NCBI GenBank assembly: GCA_900544105.1
Contig: UQUC01000040.1
Location: 1-20,196, forward strand
Source of the DNA: an uncultured Oscillibacter sp.
GTDB taxonomy: Bacteria > Bacillota > Clostridia > Oscillospirales > Oscillospiraceae
Length of the DNA: 20,196 nucleotides
Reading direction: 5' to 3'
Below are positions 1-6,955 of the stretch, in pieces. Position 1 is the first letter of the stretch. Each line of letters opens with the position of its first letter. The translations under genes and the position numbers were made by a program. The notes under the pieces were generated by a model. That model did no database searches and was not told the DNA's origin. It saw only the letters and a list, made by a program, of their open reading frames with translations.

Positions 1-2
1 TG

Positions 3-1178
3 GTCTTTTCCTCCGTGTTCTTCGCCATCCGCCAGAATGTGCGGGACCTGAGCCGGCAACTGCTCTACCAGGTGGCTCAGAATGAGAGTTCTCTCGGGAC
101 CGGCGGGCTTCCCAGCGCTCAGATCACCATTGGGGATCATCACGTGGTCCTGCTCCCCTATTTTACCGTCAATGTCTATCCCAACACCAGCGGCTATCTG
201 GCGGACGTCACCGGTGGAACCTATGCCAACCTGGACGACAGCGAAACTCTGACCGCCATTTTGCAGGACTGTCTGCACCAGCCTCAGAACGAAGGCGTGA
301 TTCAGGATTATCATCTGCGCTATCTGCGGCAGGATCGGGGTTTTTACACCCGTCTGGCCTTTGTGGACATGTCCATGGAGCAGGCCACATTGCAGGAGAT
401 CATGGGCTCCTATCTGCAAATCGGTCTGGCGGCGCTGCTGCTGCTTCTGGGCGTCTCCATCCTGCTGGCCCGGTGGGCCACCCGCCCGGTGGCAAAGGCC
501 TGGCAGCAGCAGCGGCAGTTCCTTTCCGACGCCTCTCACGAGCTGAAGACGCCGCTGACCGTGATCCTCTCCAATGCGGAACTGCTGGAGGCGGCGCCGC
601 TGGAGGACCGCCCGGCCCGGTGGGCGGACAACATCCGCTCCGAGGCCGGACAGATGAAGTCCCTGGTGGAGGAGATGCTGACCCTGGCCCGGGCGGACAA
701 TGCGGTTCCCACGGCGGTGATGGGGGAGGTCTCGCTCTCCGACCTGGCCACGGACTGCGTACTGGCCTTTGAACCGGTGGCCTTTGAGACGGGAAAACCT
801 CTGGAGGAGCAGATCACAGCGGACGTTACCGTGATGGGAGACGCAGACCGCCTGCGGCGGCTGATCTCCATTCTGCTGGACAATGCTGTGAAATACGGTG
901 CGGAGGGCGGCCATATCACCTTGACGCTGGAAAAAGCGGACCGGCAGGCCCGGCTCACCGTTTCCAATCCCGGTGAACCCATCCCGCCGGAGCATCTGGC
1001 CCACCTGTTTGAGCGTTTTTACCGGGCGGACGCCTCCCGTGGGGAAAAATCCGGATTTGGATTGGGGCTGGCCATTGCGGACACCATCGCCCGGGAACAT
1101 AAGGGCGTGCTGAAGGCGGAAAGCGATGCGGCGTCCACCCGCTTTATCTTCACTATGCCATTGAAAAAACAAGCATAA
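3..1178 (+). CDS. Sensor histidine kinase, 5' truncated by window edge
   Basis: Membrane sensor kinase of a two-component system. The frame is open to the left edge (codons from base 3), so the GTG at 15 is not the true start; the first visible residues look like the end of the first membrane helix. An extracytoplasmic sensor region of about 110 residues follows, then a second membrane segment encoded around 421-475 (leucine/alanine-rich). The HisKA box SHELKTPL has its phospho-acceptor His at codon 537-539. The N box reads LLDNAVKYG and the G2 box GFGLGLAIA. The G1 region reads NPGEPIPPEHL, the relaxed form common in Gram-positive kinases. The partner response regulator is presumably just upstream, outside the window. 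The signal and target genes cannot be told from the sequence. The gene ends in a terminator shared with the convergent thioesterase gene. Confidence 0.95.
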   Translation, partial: VFSSVFFAIRQNVRDLSRQLLYQVAQNESSLGTGGLPSAQITIGDHHVVLLPYFTVNVYPNTSGYLADVTGGTYANLDDSETLTAILQDCLHQPQNEGVIQDYHLRYLRQDRGFYTRLAFVDMSMEQATLQEIMGSYLQIGLAALLLLLGVSILLARWATRPVAKAWQQQRQFLSDASHELKTPLTVILSNAELLEAAPLEDRPARWADNIRSEAGQMKSLVEEMLTLARADNAVPTAVMGEVSLSDLATDCVLAFEPVAFETGKPLEEQITADVTVMGDADRLRRLISILLDNAVKYGAEGGHITLTLEKADRQARLTVSNPGEPIPPEHLAHLFERFYRADASRGEKSGFGLGLAIADTIAREHKGVLKAESDAASTRFIFTMPLKKQA

Positions 1179-1193
1179 AAGAATGAACTAAAA

Positions 1194-1224
1194 AAGCGGA
1201 ACGGAGAAACTCTCCGTTCCGCTT
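1194..1224. terminator. Bidirectional intrinsic terminator between kinase and thioesterase genes
   Basis: A perfect 14-bp stem (1194-1207 with 1211-1224, loop AAC) lies between two convergent genes. The A run at 1190-1195 gives a good U tract for leftward transcripts; the rightward U tract is weak. Confidence 0.85.
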
Positions 1225-1242
1225 CTTGCTATTTACTGCCTT

Positions 1243-1674
1243 TTACGCCTTTTTCACCTTGCGGGCCATGATCTCCGGGTCCACGCAGAAGAAGGTGAAC
1301 TCACCTGTGGCCAACAGCTTCTCATCCTCACCCAGGATGTCCACCGCCACCAGGCAAGTGGAGTGGCCCCGGTGCCGTACCCGGGCATCGGCCTGGATCT
1401 CACCCTCAGACTGGTTGCGCAGGAAGTGAAGGGCGCTGGTCTGCGTGACGTAATTGCGACCATCGGTATGGGCGGCAAAGCCGGTGGCATTGTCTGCCAT
1501 GGCGTAGATAGCGCCGCCGTGGACCATGCCATAGGAGTTTTTGCTCTCCGGCTGGATATTCAGCCGGAATACGGCGTGGTCTTCCTCTACCATGACCATC
1601 TCAATATGGTTGTAAGTGGCAAAGAGATTTTTGCGCTCTTTGTCCTTAAACATTTCAATTGTAATTTCGTCCAT
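1243..1674 (-). CDS. PaaI/YbgC-like hotdog-fold acyl-CoA thioesterase
   Basis: Small cytosolic thioesterase of 143 residues, the usual length for PaaI-type hotdog proteins, which hydrolyse acyl- or aryl-CoA thioesters as oligomers. The signature stretch VHGGAIYAMADNATGFAA (about residues 51-68) carries the HGG turn at the start of the hot-dog helix and the acidic residue on that helix that serves catalysis in this family. The strand VRHRGHSTCLVAVDIL near residue 100 also fits the fold. The start has an AGAAAGG sequence about 14 bases upstream, a rather long spacing. It stands alone between a kinase and the divergent metal-efflux operon, so context does not reveal the substrate; detoxifying dead-end CoA esters is plausible but inferred. 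Confidence 0.9.
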   Translation of the reverse strand: MDEITIEMFKDKERKNLFATYNHIEMVMVEEDHAVFRLNIQPESKNSYGMVHGGAIYAMADNATGFAAHTDGRNYVTQTSALHFLRNQSEGEIQADARVRHRGHSTCLVAVDILGEDEKLLATGEFTFFCVDPEIMARKVKKA

Positions 1675-1760
1675 TTTGTTTTCGTATACCTTTCTATTGT
1701 ACTACTTTTTGAGTGTATCACATATTTTCTCTGAATTCTACTCTTTTTTTGAATTCGGGG

Positions 1761-1788
1761 TTGACAAACGAAAAATGCGTGCTATTAT
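1761..1788 (+). promoter_or_regulatory. Promoter of the metal-efflux operon
   Basis: TTGACA at 1761-1766, a 16-bp spacer, and TATTAT at 1783-1788, a near-consensus housekeeping promoter. The predicted transcription start is near 1795. This rules out the in-frame ATG at 1795 as the practical start of the repressor gene. Confidence 0.8.
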
Positions 1789-1810
1789 GAACATATGAAC
1801 AGACATTCAA
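1787..1810. promoter_or_regulatory. Putative SmtB/CadC-type operator
   Basis: The imperfect inverted repeat ATGAACAGACATTCA (1795-1809) has arms TGAA/TTCA. It resembles the 12-2-12 operators bound by SmtB/CzrA-family repressors (family knowledge, from memory). A second ATGAACA half-site lies at 1787-1793. The site overlaps the -10 box and the predicted transcription start, the expected place for metal-relieved autorepression. Confidence 0.6.
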
Positions 1811-1827
1811 GCGAAAGGGGGCCGCTT

Positions 1828-2190
1828 ATGGAGGACCGCTACAACGTGGAGTGCTGTGAATTCATGCATGCCCACGATGAGATCGTAGAGAGAGTACAAA
1901 AGGAGATGCCAGGAGAAGATACCCTGTATGATCTGACAGAACTGTTCCGGATCTTCGGTGATTCCACCCGTATCCGCATCCTGTATGTGCTCTTTGAGGC
2001 AGAGATGTGCGTGTGCGACATCGCGGCGCTGCTGGGAATGACCCAATCCGCTATTTCCCATCAGCTCAAGGCACTGAAAAACGCCCGGCTGGTAAAATCC
2101 CGGCGAGATGGCAAAACGGTGTTTTACTCTCTGGCGGACGATCATGTGAAAACCATCATCGATCAGGGATTAGAGCATATTCTGGAGTAA
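1828..2190 (+). CDS. ArsR/SmtB-family metal-sensing repressor (CadC-like)
   Basis: Winged-helix repressor of the following efflux genes, released from DNA by Zn, Cd or Pb. The start is ATG 1828 (120 residues), because AAAGGGG lies 7 bases upstream and the alternative ATG at 1795 is at the transcription start. Two metal sites known in this family appear intact. The alpha3N-type site comprises C9/C10 near the N-terminus plus C61 and C63 in MCVCDIA, as in CadC. The alpha5 interface site comprises D104, H106, H117 and E120, in the same DxH...HxxE spacing as SmtB/CzrA. The recognition helix is MTQSAISHQLKALKNARLV (71-89). Having both sites resembles CadC, where one senses Cd/Pb and the other Zn. 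It is first in an operon with the binding protein and ATPase. Confidence 0.93.
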   Translation: MEDRYNVECCEFMHAHDEIVERVQKEMPGEDTLYDLTELFRIFGDSTRIRILYVLFEAEMCVCDIAALLGMTQSAISHQLKALKNARLVKSRRDGKTVFYSLADDHVKTIIDQGLEHILE

Positions 2191-2243
2191 TTTTTGATTT
2201 CCAATTCAGTTCTCATAAATATTAAAATCAGGAGGAAGCTATT

Positions 2244-2459
2244 ATGAAGAAGCATTACAAGTTCGAGATCGACTGCGCCAACTGTGCTGCCAAGGTGGAG
2301 GAAGCCATTAAGAAGATCGATGGCGTCAACAATGCCACGGTGAGCTTCATGACCCAGAAGCTGACGCTGGACGCCGATGACGCCCGTTTTGACGAGATCC
2401 TGCAAAAGGTCGTGGCTGCCGCGAAGAAGATCGAGCCAGACTGCGAACTGCACCTGTAA
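2244..2459 (+). CDS. Stand-alone heavy-metal-associated (HMA) domain protein
   Basis: A 71-residue ferredoxin-like metallochaperone domain. The metal-binding motif DCANCAAKVE places C11 and C14 in the usual CxxC loop before helix 1, and the length covers one complete HMA fold. AGGAGG lies 8 bases before the ATG. It sits 53 bases after the repressor gene and 48 bases before the ATPase gene. The ATPase lacks the N-terminal HMA domain that many relatives carry, so this protein probably serves as that domain in trans, delivering or sensing the metal. Metal preference (Zn/Cd/Pb rather than Cu) is inferred from the partner ATPase. Confidence 0.92.
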   Translation: MKKHYKFEIDCANCAAKVEEAIKKIDGVNNATVSFMTQKLTLDADDARFDEILQKVVAAAKKIEPDCELHL

Positions 2460-2507
2460 GAACTGCCGCAGGTGACGCTTTGCCCGTTTCCTAAAAAGGA
2501 GGATACG

Positions 2508-4403
2508 ATGACGACCCTTTCCAAAAAGCAAAGAAAAATGCGGAACCGCATCCTGATCGCGGCAGCTCTGCTGGTTCTGGTCAAGCTGCTGCCCCTTACC
2601 GGCTGGATCCGGGGGCTGTGCTGTCTGGCACCGTATTTCATCATCGGCTACGATGTGCTGCGGAAGGCGGCACTGGGCATTATCAATGGGCAGGTCTTTG
2701 ACGAAAACTTCCTGATGGCCCTTGCCACCGTGGGCGCTTACGCTACCGGAGAGTTTGACGAGGCTGTATTCGTCATGCTATTCTACCAGACCGGCGAGTT
2801 GTTCCAGGACTATGCCGTGGGCAAGTCCCGGAGCTCCATCGCCGCGCTGATGGACATTCGTCCGGACACCGCCCATCTGGAAACGGAAAGCGGCTTGGAA
2901 ACGGTGGATCCGGAGGATGTGGCCGTAGGTGCCGTCATCGTGGTGAAGCCCGGCGAGCGGGTGCCGCTGGACGGCACGGTGTTAGAGGGCGGCTCCACAC
3001 TGGATACTGCCGCCCTCACCGGCGAATCCCTGCCCCGAAGCATCCGTGTGGGCGATGACATCATCAGCGGCTGCGTGAACCTGACGGGTTTACTGCGGGT
3101 GACGGTGACAAAGCCCTGTGAGGAATCCACGGTTTCCAAAATTCTGGAGCTGGTGGAAAATTCCAGCGAGAAAAAGGCCGTCAGCGAGCAGTTCATCACC
3201 CGGTTTGCCAAATACTATACCCCCTGTGTAGTATACGCGGCGCTGGCCCTGTTCCTGATCCCTGCGGTCCTGCTGGCGGCGCTGCCCACCCTTCCCGGAT
3301 TTTTAGCGGGCACCGTCTGGACGGACTGGCTCCACCGGGCCCTGACCTTCCTGGTCATCTCCTGCCCCTGCGCGCTGGTGATCTCCGTACCGCTGAGCTT
3401 TTTTGGCGGCATCGGCGGCGCCTCCAAGTGCGGTATTCTGGTCAAGGGCGGCAACTATCTGGAAGCTCTGGCCAAAGCGGACACCGTGGTGTTTGACAAG
3501 ACAGGCACCCTGACGAAAGGCACCTTTGCCGTATCCGCCGTCCATCCGGAGGCGGGTTTTGAAGCAGATCAGGTGCTGGAATACGCGGCTTTGGCGGAGC
3601 AATATTCCACGCACCCCATCGCCGTCTCTCTGCGGGAGGCCTGCAAAAACGAAATGGACCGCAGCCGGGTCGCCAACGTGGAGGAGATCGCCGGACACGG
3701 TATCATGGCGGAAGTGGACGGCAAGCGCGTCGGTGTGGGTAACAGCCGCTTGATGGAGCGTCAGAGTGTCAACTGGCTGCCCTGTGAGCTGCCCGGCACC
3801 ATCGTCCATGTGACCATCGACGGCTTCTACGCCGGGCATATCGTGATCGCAGATCAGCCCAAGCCCGACGCGAAAGAGGCTATCGCCCGACTGAAGGCGC
3901 TGGGCGTGAAAAAGACGGTCATGCTCACCGGCGACACCGGGGAAGTGGCTCATACGGTGGCGGACGCTCTGGGATTGGACGAGTACCATGCGGAGCTGCT
4001 GCCTGCCGATAAGGTGGCGCGGGTAGAGGGACTGCTGAAGCAGGAGACCGGTAAGCTGGCCTTTGTAGGCGACGGCATCAACGATGCGCCGGTACTGACC
4101 CGCGCGGACATCGGTATTGCCATGGGCGGCCTGGGCAGCGACGCAGCCATCGAAGCTGCCGACATCGTGCTTATGGACGATCAGCCCACCAAGATTGCCG
4201 CAGCCATCCGCATTGCCCGCAAAACGGTACGGATCGTGCGGGAGAATATCGTCTTTGCCCTGACGGTGAAAGCCATCGTTCTGGTGATGGGCGCGCTGGG
4301 CAAGGCTCCCATGTGGCTGGCAGTGTTTGCCGACGTAGGCGTGGCATTTTTGGCCATTCTCAACGCTATGCGCTGCCTGTATACAGAAAAGGATATGAAA
4401 TAA
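2508..4403 (+). CDS. P1B-type Zn2+/Cd2+/Pb2+-exporting ATPase
   Basis: Membrane metal pump driven by ATP, 631 residues. The start is ATG 2508, preceded by AAGGAGG at 6 bases; an in-frame GTG at 2472 lacks such a site. Family motifs in order: actuator TGES (171-174), the membrane metal-binding CPC (C286-P287-C288) followed by ALVIS, phosphorylation motif DKTGTLT (Asp330), the nucleotide-domain HP pair (H369-P370), and GDGINDAP (from 521). The last membrane segments carry a Lys in NIVFALTVKA and the DxG motif in FADVGVAF, both diagnostic of the P1B-2 (ZntA/CadA) subgroup rather than copper pumps. No N-terminal HMA domain is present; the preceding 71-residue protein supplies one. Last gene of a three-gene operon controlled by the repressor at 1828. 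Confidence 0.95.
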   Translation: MTTLSKKQRKMRNRILIAAALLVLVKLLPLTGWIRGLCCLAPYFIIGYDVLRKAALGIINGQVFDENFLMALATVGAYATGEFDEAVFVMLFYQTGELFQDYAVGKSRSSIAALMDIRPDTAHLETESGLETVDPEDVAVGAVIVVKPGERVPLDGTVLEGGSTLDTAALTGESLPRSIRVGDDIISGCVNLTGLLRVTVTKPCEESTVSKILELVENSSEKKAVSEQFITRFAKYYTPCVVYAALALFLIPAVLLAALPTLPGFLAGTVWTDWLHRALTFLVISCPCALVISVPLSFFGGIGGASKCGILVKGGNYLEALAKADTVVFDKTGTLTKGTFAVSAVHPEAGFEADQVLEYAALAEQYSTHPIAVSLREACKNEMDRSRVANVEEIAGHGIMAEVDGKRVGVGNSRLMERQSVNWLPCELPGTIVHVTIDGFYAGHIVIADQPKPDAKEAIARLKALGVKKTVMLTGDTGEVAHTVADALGLDEYHAELLPADKVARVEGLLKQETGKLAFVGDGINDAPVLTRADIGIAMGGLGSDAAIEAADIVLMDDQPTKIAAAIRIARKTVRIVRENIVFALTVKAIVLVMGALGKAPMWLAVFADVGVAFLAILNAMRCLYTEKDMK

Positions 4404-4442
4404 CACCGCAGCCCCGCCGTGTATCTGAACGGCGGGGCGGTG
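4404..4442 (+). terminator. Terminator-like hairpin after the metal ATPase
   Basis: GCCCCGCCGT (4411-4420) pairs with 4429-4438, extended by CACC (4404-4407) with GGTG (4439-4442) across a 3-base bulge. The following TTCTATTATTC is a weak U tract. Confidence 0.65.
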
Positions 4443-4466
4443 TTCTATTATTCTGGCACCCAGCAA

Positions 4467-4505
4467 AAAAGGAACAGGGAGGGCACAGCCCTCCCTGTTC
4501 CTTTT
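4467..4505. terminator. Strong bidirectional intrinsic terminator
   Basis: A 14-bp GC-rich stem (4471-4484 with 4488-4501, loop ACA) is extended by AAAA/TTTT to 18 bp, giving U tracts on both strands. It ends both the metal operon (rightward) and the mnmA/small-protein transcript (leftward). Confidence 0.9.
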
Positions 4506-4507
4506 AT

Positions 4508-4687
4508 TCAGCGCAGATCGGATACAATGTTGTCCACGGCGTTGTCCACAGCGATACCCAGCTTACGGATGCTTTTCCCCACCTGTGTTTTCATGGGGTC
4601 CCGTCCGTAGGGCGACATCATACCCATTGCGGCGCCAGCCAGCAGACCGGCGCTCATGCCGACCCAAAATCCGGCACAACCTTTCAT
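4508..4687 (-). CDS. Small uncharacterised protein, 59 residues
   Basis: A short reading frame immediately before a strong terminator. The protein begins MKGCAGFWVGMSAGLLAGAA and continues with a Met/Gly-rich end of a hydrophobic segment (about residues 7-25), then MSPYGRDPMK, and a C-terminal half rich in Lys/Asp/Val (residues 32-59) ending in SDLR. GGAG lies 9 bases upstream of the ATG. The glycine-rich N-terminal helix followed by an amphipathic tail resembles YtxH-like small envelope proteins, but I do not recognise the family and give no function. It follows mnmA by 65 bases and is probably co-transcribed with it. Confidence 0.75.
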   Translation of the reverse strand: MKGCAGFWVGMSAGLLAGAAMGMMSPYGRDPMKTQVGKSIRKLGIAVDNAVDNIVSDLR

Positions 4688-4752
4688 GCTCCGTCACTCC
4701 TTTTTTGGTCTGAGGGTAGTATGCCCGGAGAAACGGAAAGCATGATGGAAAC

Positions 4753-5811
4753 TCATTCCAGAATCACGCCGCCGCCCACCACGGCGTCTCCGTCATAGAG
4801 GACAACGAACTGTCCCGGCGTCACTGCCCGCTGGGGTTCCCGGAACCGCAGGCGTACCTGTCCGCCGGACAGCGGCTCCGCCACGGCCTCCGCTTCCCGC
4901 TGGGAATAGCGGGCCTTGACGGTGACGGTCATAGGGGCGGTCAAAGCGGGAATGGAGATCCAGTTCCAGTCTCCGGCAATCAGCTCTGAGGTGAACAGGT
5001 CCTCATTGTGACCCAGATAGACGGCATGGTCCACCGGGTCCTTCCGCAGGACATACAGCGGCGGCTCGATCGCAAGGCCCAGTCCCTTGTGCTGGCCCTT
5101 GGTGTAGCGGATGAACCCCTTGTGCTGGCCTAAGACGCGACCCTCCCGGTCCACAAACGGCCCGGTGGGGGATTCGTGTCCCACGCAGCGGGTAATGAAG
5201 CCTACATAGTCTCCGTCCGGCACGAAGCAGATGTCCTGACTGTCCCGTTTTTTGGCATTGATCAGACCGTGAGCCTCCGCCAAGGCCCGCACCGCCGGTT
5301 TTTCCAAATCACCCAAGGGGAACAGCGTCCGGGAAAGCTGCTCCTGCGTCAAACGGCAGAGAAAGTAGCTCTGGTCCTTGGAACGGTCCGTCCCCCGGCA
5401 GAGAAGGTGACGGCCGGTGGCAGGGTCCTGCCGGAGCTTGGCGTAGTGGCCTGTGGCCAGATAGTCCGCCCCCAGCTTTCGGGCGGCGTCCCACATGGCG
5501 CCGAACTTGATCCGCCGGTTGCAGAATACGCAGGGATTCGGCGTGCGGCCCGTCTCATATTCCCGGATGAAATAGTCGATGACCGTTGCCCGGAATTCCG
5601 GGGAGAGGTCCATATCGTAGAAGGGAAGCCTCAGCAGGGATGCCACGGCCCGGGCGTCGGAGCCGTCATCCGGAAGGAGGTCTGCCGGTAAAGGCAGACC
5701 GCTTAACAGGGACAGATGCAGGCCGCTGACGGCGTATCCCTGCTCTTGCAGCAAGACCGCGGCGGCAGAGCTGTCCACTCCGCCGCTCATTCCCAAAAAT
5801 ACCTGTGCCAT
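4753..5811 (-). CDS. mnmA: tRNA 2-thiouridine(34) synthase MnmA
   Basis: Cytosolic enzyme that adenylates and thiolates U34 in the wobble position of Lys, Glu and Gln tRNAs, using sulfur passed from a cysteine desulfurase. Length 352 residues, normal for the family. The start is ATG 5811, with AGGAGG about 6 bases upstream; an upstream in-frame Met at 5871 lacks this. The PP-loop SGGVDSS is at 9-15. The catalytic Cys in NPCVFCNRRIKF aligns best as C97, with a neighbouring C94; the second active Cys is C195 in SQDICFVPDGDY. The TGHYAK motif follows at about 120-125, and a C-terminal beta-barrel ends near PGQFVVLYDGD. The gene runs leftward into the 59-residue small gene and a terminator. Confidence 0.95.
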   Translation of the reverse strand: MAQVFLGMSGGVDSSAAAVLLQEQGYAVSGLHLSLLSGLPLPADLLPDDGSDARAVASLLRLPFYDMDLSPEFRATVIDYFIREYETGRTPNPCVFCNRRIKFGAMWDAARKLGADYLATGHYAKLRQDPATGRHLLCRGTDRSKDQSYFLCRLTQEQLSRTLFPLGDLEKPAVRALAEAHGLINAKKRDSQDICFVPDGDYVGFITRCVGHESPTGPFVDREGRVLGQHKGFIRYTKGQHKGLGLAIEPPLYVLRKDPVDHAVYLGHNEDLFTSELIAGDWNWISIPALTAPMTVTVKARYSQREAEAVAEPLSGGQVRLRFREPQRAVTPGQFVVLYDGDAVVGGGVILE

Positions 5812-5901
5812 GGAAGCCTCCTGTGTGTCAATGCGTATTCCAGATCGTATTATGTCGAATAGATATGCCAAATGGTATTTAAAGAACTATCGCGTAGAAA
5901 A

Positions 5902-5957
5902 AGAAAAGCGGCTTTGCGCCGCTTTTCTGGGGTTACGATAAAACGGTAAAATTTTCG
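5902..5957 (+). repeat. Flanking direct repeat A-left (hairpin plus AT-rich tail)
   Basis: The hairpin AGAAAAGCGGC (5902-5912) pairs with 5918-5928 around the loop TTTGC. A tail containing ACGATAAAACGGTAAA follows (5935-5950). The same hairpin and tail recur at 6091-6138, with only a few differences over about 50 bp. Confidence 0.85.
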
Positions 5958-5959
5958 TT

Positions 5960-6091
5960 ACGGTAAGGAAGAGTGTGCGCGGGAAACCCAAGAGGGGTGT
6001 CCTGCGCCATTGAAATCAAACATTTTCAGAACTTTACAAAAGTTCTGAAAATAAGGTCAGCGGGGCGAAAAAAATTTTTCGGCACGCTGAA
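5960..6091. repeat. Structured intergenic element, copy A
   Basis: Starts ACGGTAAGGAAGAGTGTG and ends CACGCTGAA; the second copy is at 8436-8532. Hairpin 1 has an 8-bp stem, 5977-5984 with 6000-6007, plus ACCC/GGGT (5986-5989 with 5995-5998) closing a loop AAGAG. A hairpin unique to this copy, TTTTCAGAACT with AGTTCTGAAAA (6023-6050), lies in the middle. Hairpin 3 (6059-6089) pairs CAGCG with CGCTG and an inner A/T stem, separated by the GGGC/GGCA internal loop. Orientation and function are unknown. Confidence 0.85.
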
Positions 6092-6138
6092 GCGGCTTTG
6101 CGCCGCTTTCCTGAGGGTACGATAAAACGGTAAACTTT
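6091..6138 (+). repeat. Flanking direct repeat A-right
   Basis: Repeats the GCGGCTTTGCGCCGC hairpin and the tail ACGATAAAACGGTAAA of 5907-5950. It lies just downstream of the leftward kinase-like gene and may act as its terminator hairpin, although no U run follows on that strand. Confidence 0.8.
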
Positions 6139-6148
6139 TATTTGCCTG

Positions 6149-6955
6149 CTATTCCAGATTCCGCACGGCAAACGCATCAGAGGGAAGCGCGTCCGCCAAC
6201 CCCAGCAGTGGGCGGCTAAAGCCGCCATTGTAGACGGAGGGGATGTCGGAAAGTTGACTGCCCAGCTGCCGGTCCGGAAGAGAGACCATAAAGCGGCTGC
6301 CCTTGCCGGGGGCGGACTCCACGGTGATGCTCCCGCCGTGCTTTTCCGCGATGGCCCGGCATAGGGGAAGGCCCAGACCCAAGCCATAGGGCGCAGGGGA
6401 GGGATGGCCCGGCTGGAAACAGCCGTCGAACAGATGGGCCATCCGCTCCGGCGGGATGCCGCAGCCAGTGTCGCTAACGGTCAGTCGCAAAGTCTCACCG
6501 CTTTTTTTCAGCTCCACCGTGACGGCGCCGCCGGCAGGCGTAAATTTCAGCGCGTTGGAAAGCAAGTGATAAAGCATCTGCTCCACGGCGGCAGGATGAA
6601 TGGCGCAGACCCGCCGATCCATGGCACAGACAAATTTCAACTGAATACCCAACTGTTCTGCCAGATCCGCAGAGGACTCGCAGACCTCAGAGACCAGCTT
6701 TACCAGATCAGCGTCCCGCAGAGACAGTGTCTGACTGTCTGACAGATACTCTGCGGCGGACATACTGTTGACCAGCCGCAGCAGCCGGAAAAAACTTTGC
6801 TCCAAAATGGCGGCCTTAGCGTCCAAGGCTGGGTCCTGCTCCCGCTGCTCCGGAGGAATGACCTGAGAAGCCGCCAGGTAGAGATTGCTGAGCAGGCTGC
6901 GCATCTGGTTGGCAATGTTCGGCAGCAGAGCTGCCTCGGTCCCGTGCTGCTCCAT
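6149..6955 (-). CDS. Degenerate soluble histidine kinase-like ATPase
   Basis: A 268-residue cytosolic protein with a clear GHKL ATPase domain: N box LLSNALKF (N134), G1 DTGCGIPPE (162-170), G2 GLGLGLPLCRAIAEKHGG (191-208), G3 GKGSRF (217-222). The N-terminal part has the two-helix shape of a dimerisation/phosphotransfer domain, but the position expected for the phospho-acceptor His is Asn16 (NIANQMRSLLSNLYLA) and the conserved Pro is Leu20. No membrane or sensor domain is present. A C-terminal tail of about 40 residues (228-268) follows the ATPase. It may be an ATP-binding regulator or an inactive kinase partner; no response regulator is adjacent. The ATG has GTGAGG about 7 bases upstream. 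Confidence 0.88.
   Translation of the reverse strand: MEQHGTEAALLPNIANQMRSLLSNLYLAASQVIPPEQREQDPALDAKAAILEQSFFRLLRLVNSMSAAEYLSDSQTLSLRDADLVKLVSEVCESSADLAEQLGIQLKFVCAMDRRVCAIHPAAVEQMLYHLLSNALKFTPAGGAVTVELKKSGETLRLTVSDTGCGIPPERMAHLFDGCFQPGHPSPAPYGLGLGLPLCRAIAEKHGGSITVESAPGKGSRFMVSLPDRQLGSQLSDIPSVYNGGFSRPLLGLADALPSDAFAVRNLE

Larger units (their letters stand above)
5812..6148. other. 337-bp intergenic region dominated by repeats
   Basis: No credible gene. Bases 5830-5890 probably hold the leftward mnmA promoter; a tentative TTGGCA with TACGAT at 16 bp is visible on the minus strand. The rest is filled by a direct-repeat pair and a structured element, listed separately. Confidence 0.7.

Noticed and set aside
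1795..1827. Longer N-terminus for the ArsR-family repressor
   Set aside because: ATG 1795 coincides with the predicted transcription start; ATG 1828 has a proper ribosome binding site.
3303..4466. 387-codon leftward open frame antisense to the metal ATPase
   Set aside because: Composition is that of an antisense shadow (His/Gln/Gly-rich), it crosses the ATPase terminator, and the opposite strand has every motif of a P1B ATPase.
4313..4798. 161-codon rightward frame after the metal ATPase
   Set aside because: It spans two hairpin terminators and overlaps the ends of two well-supported genes.
5902..6138. CRISPR array
   Set aside because: Only two repeat units about 180 bp apart, each an internal hairpin, with no regular spacers and no cas genes.
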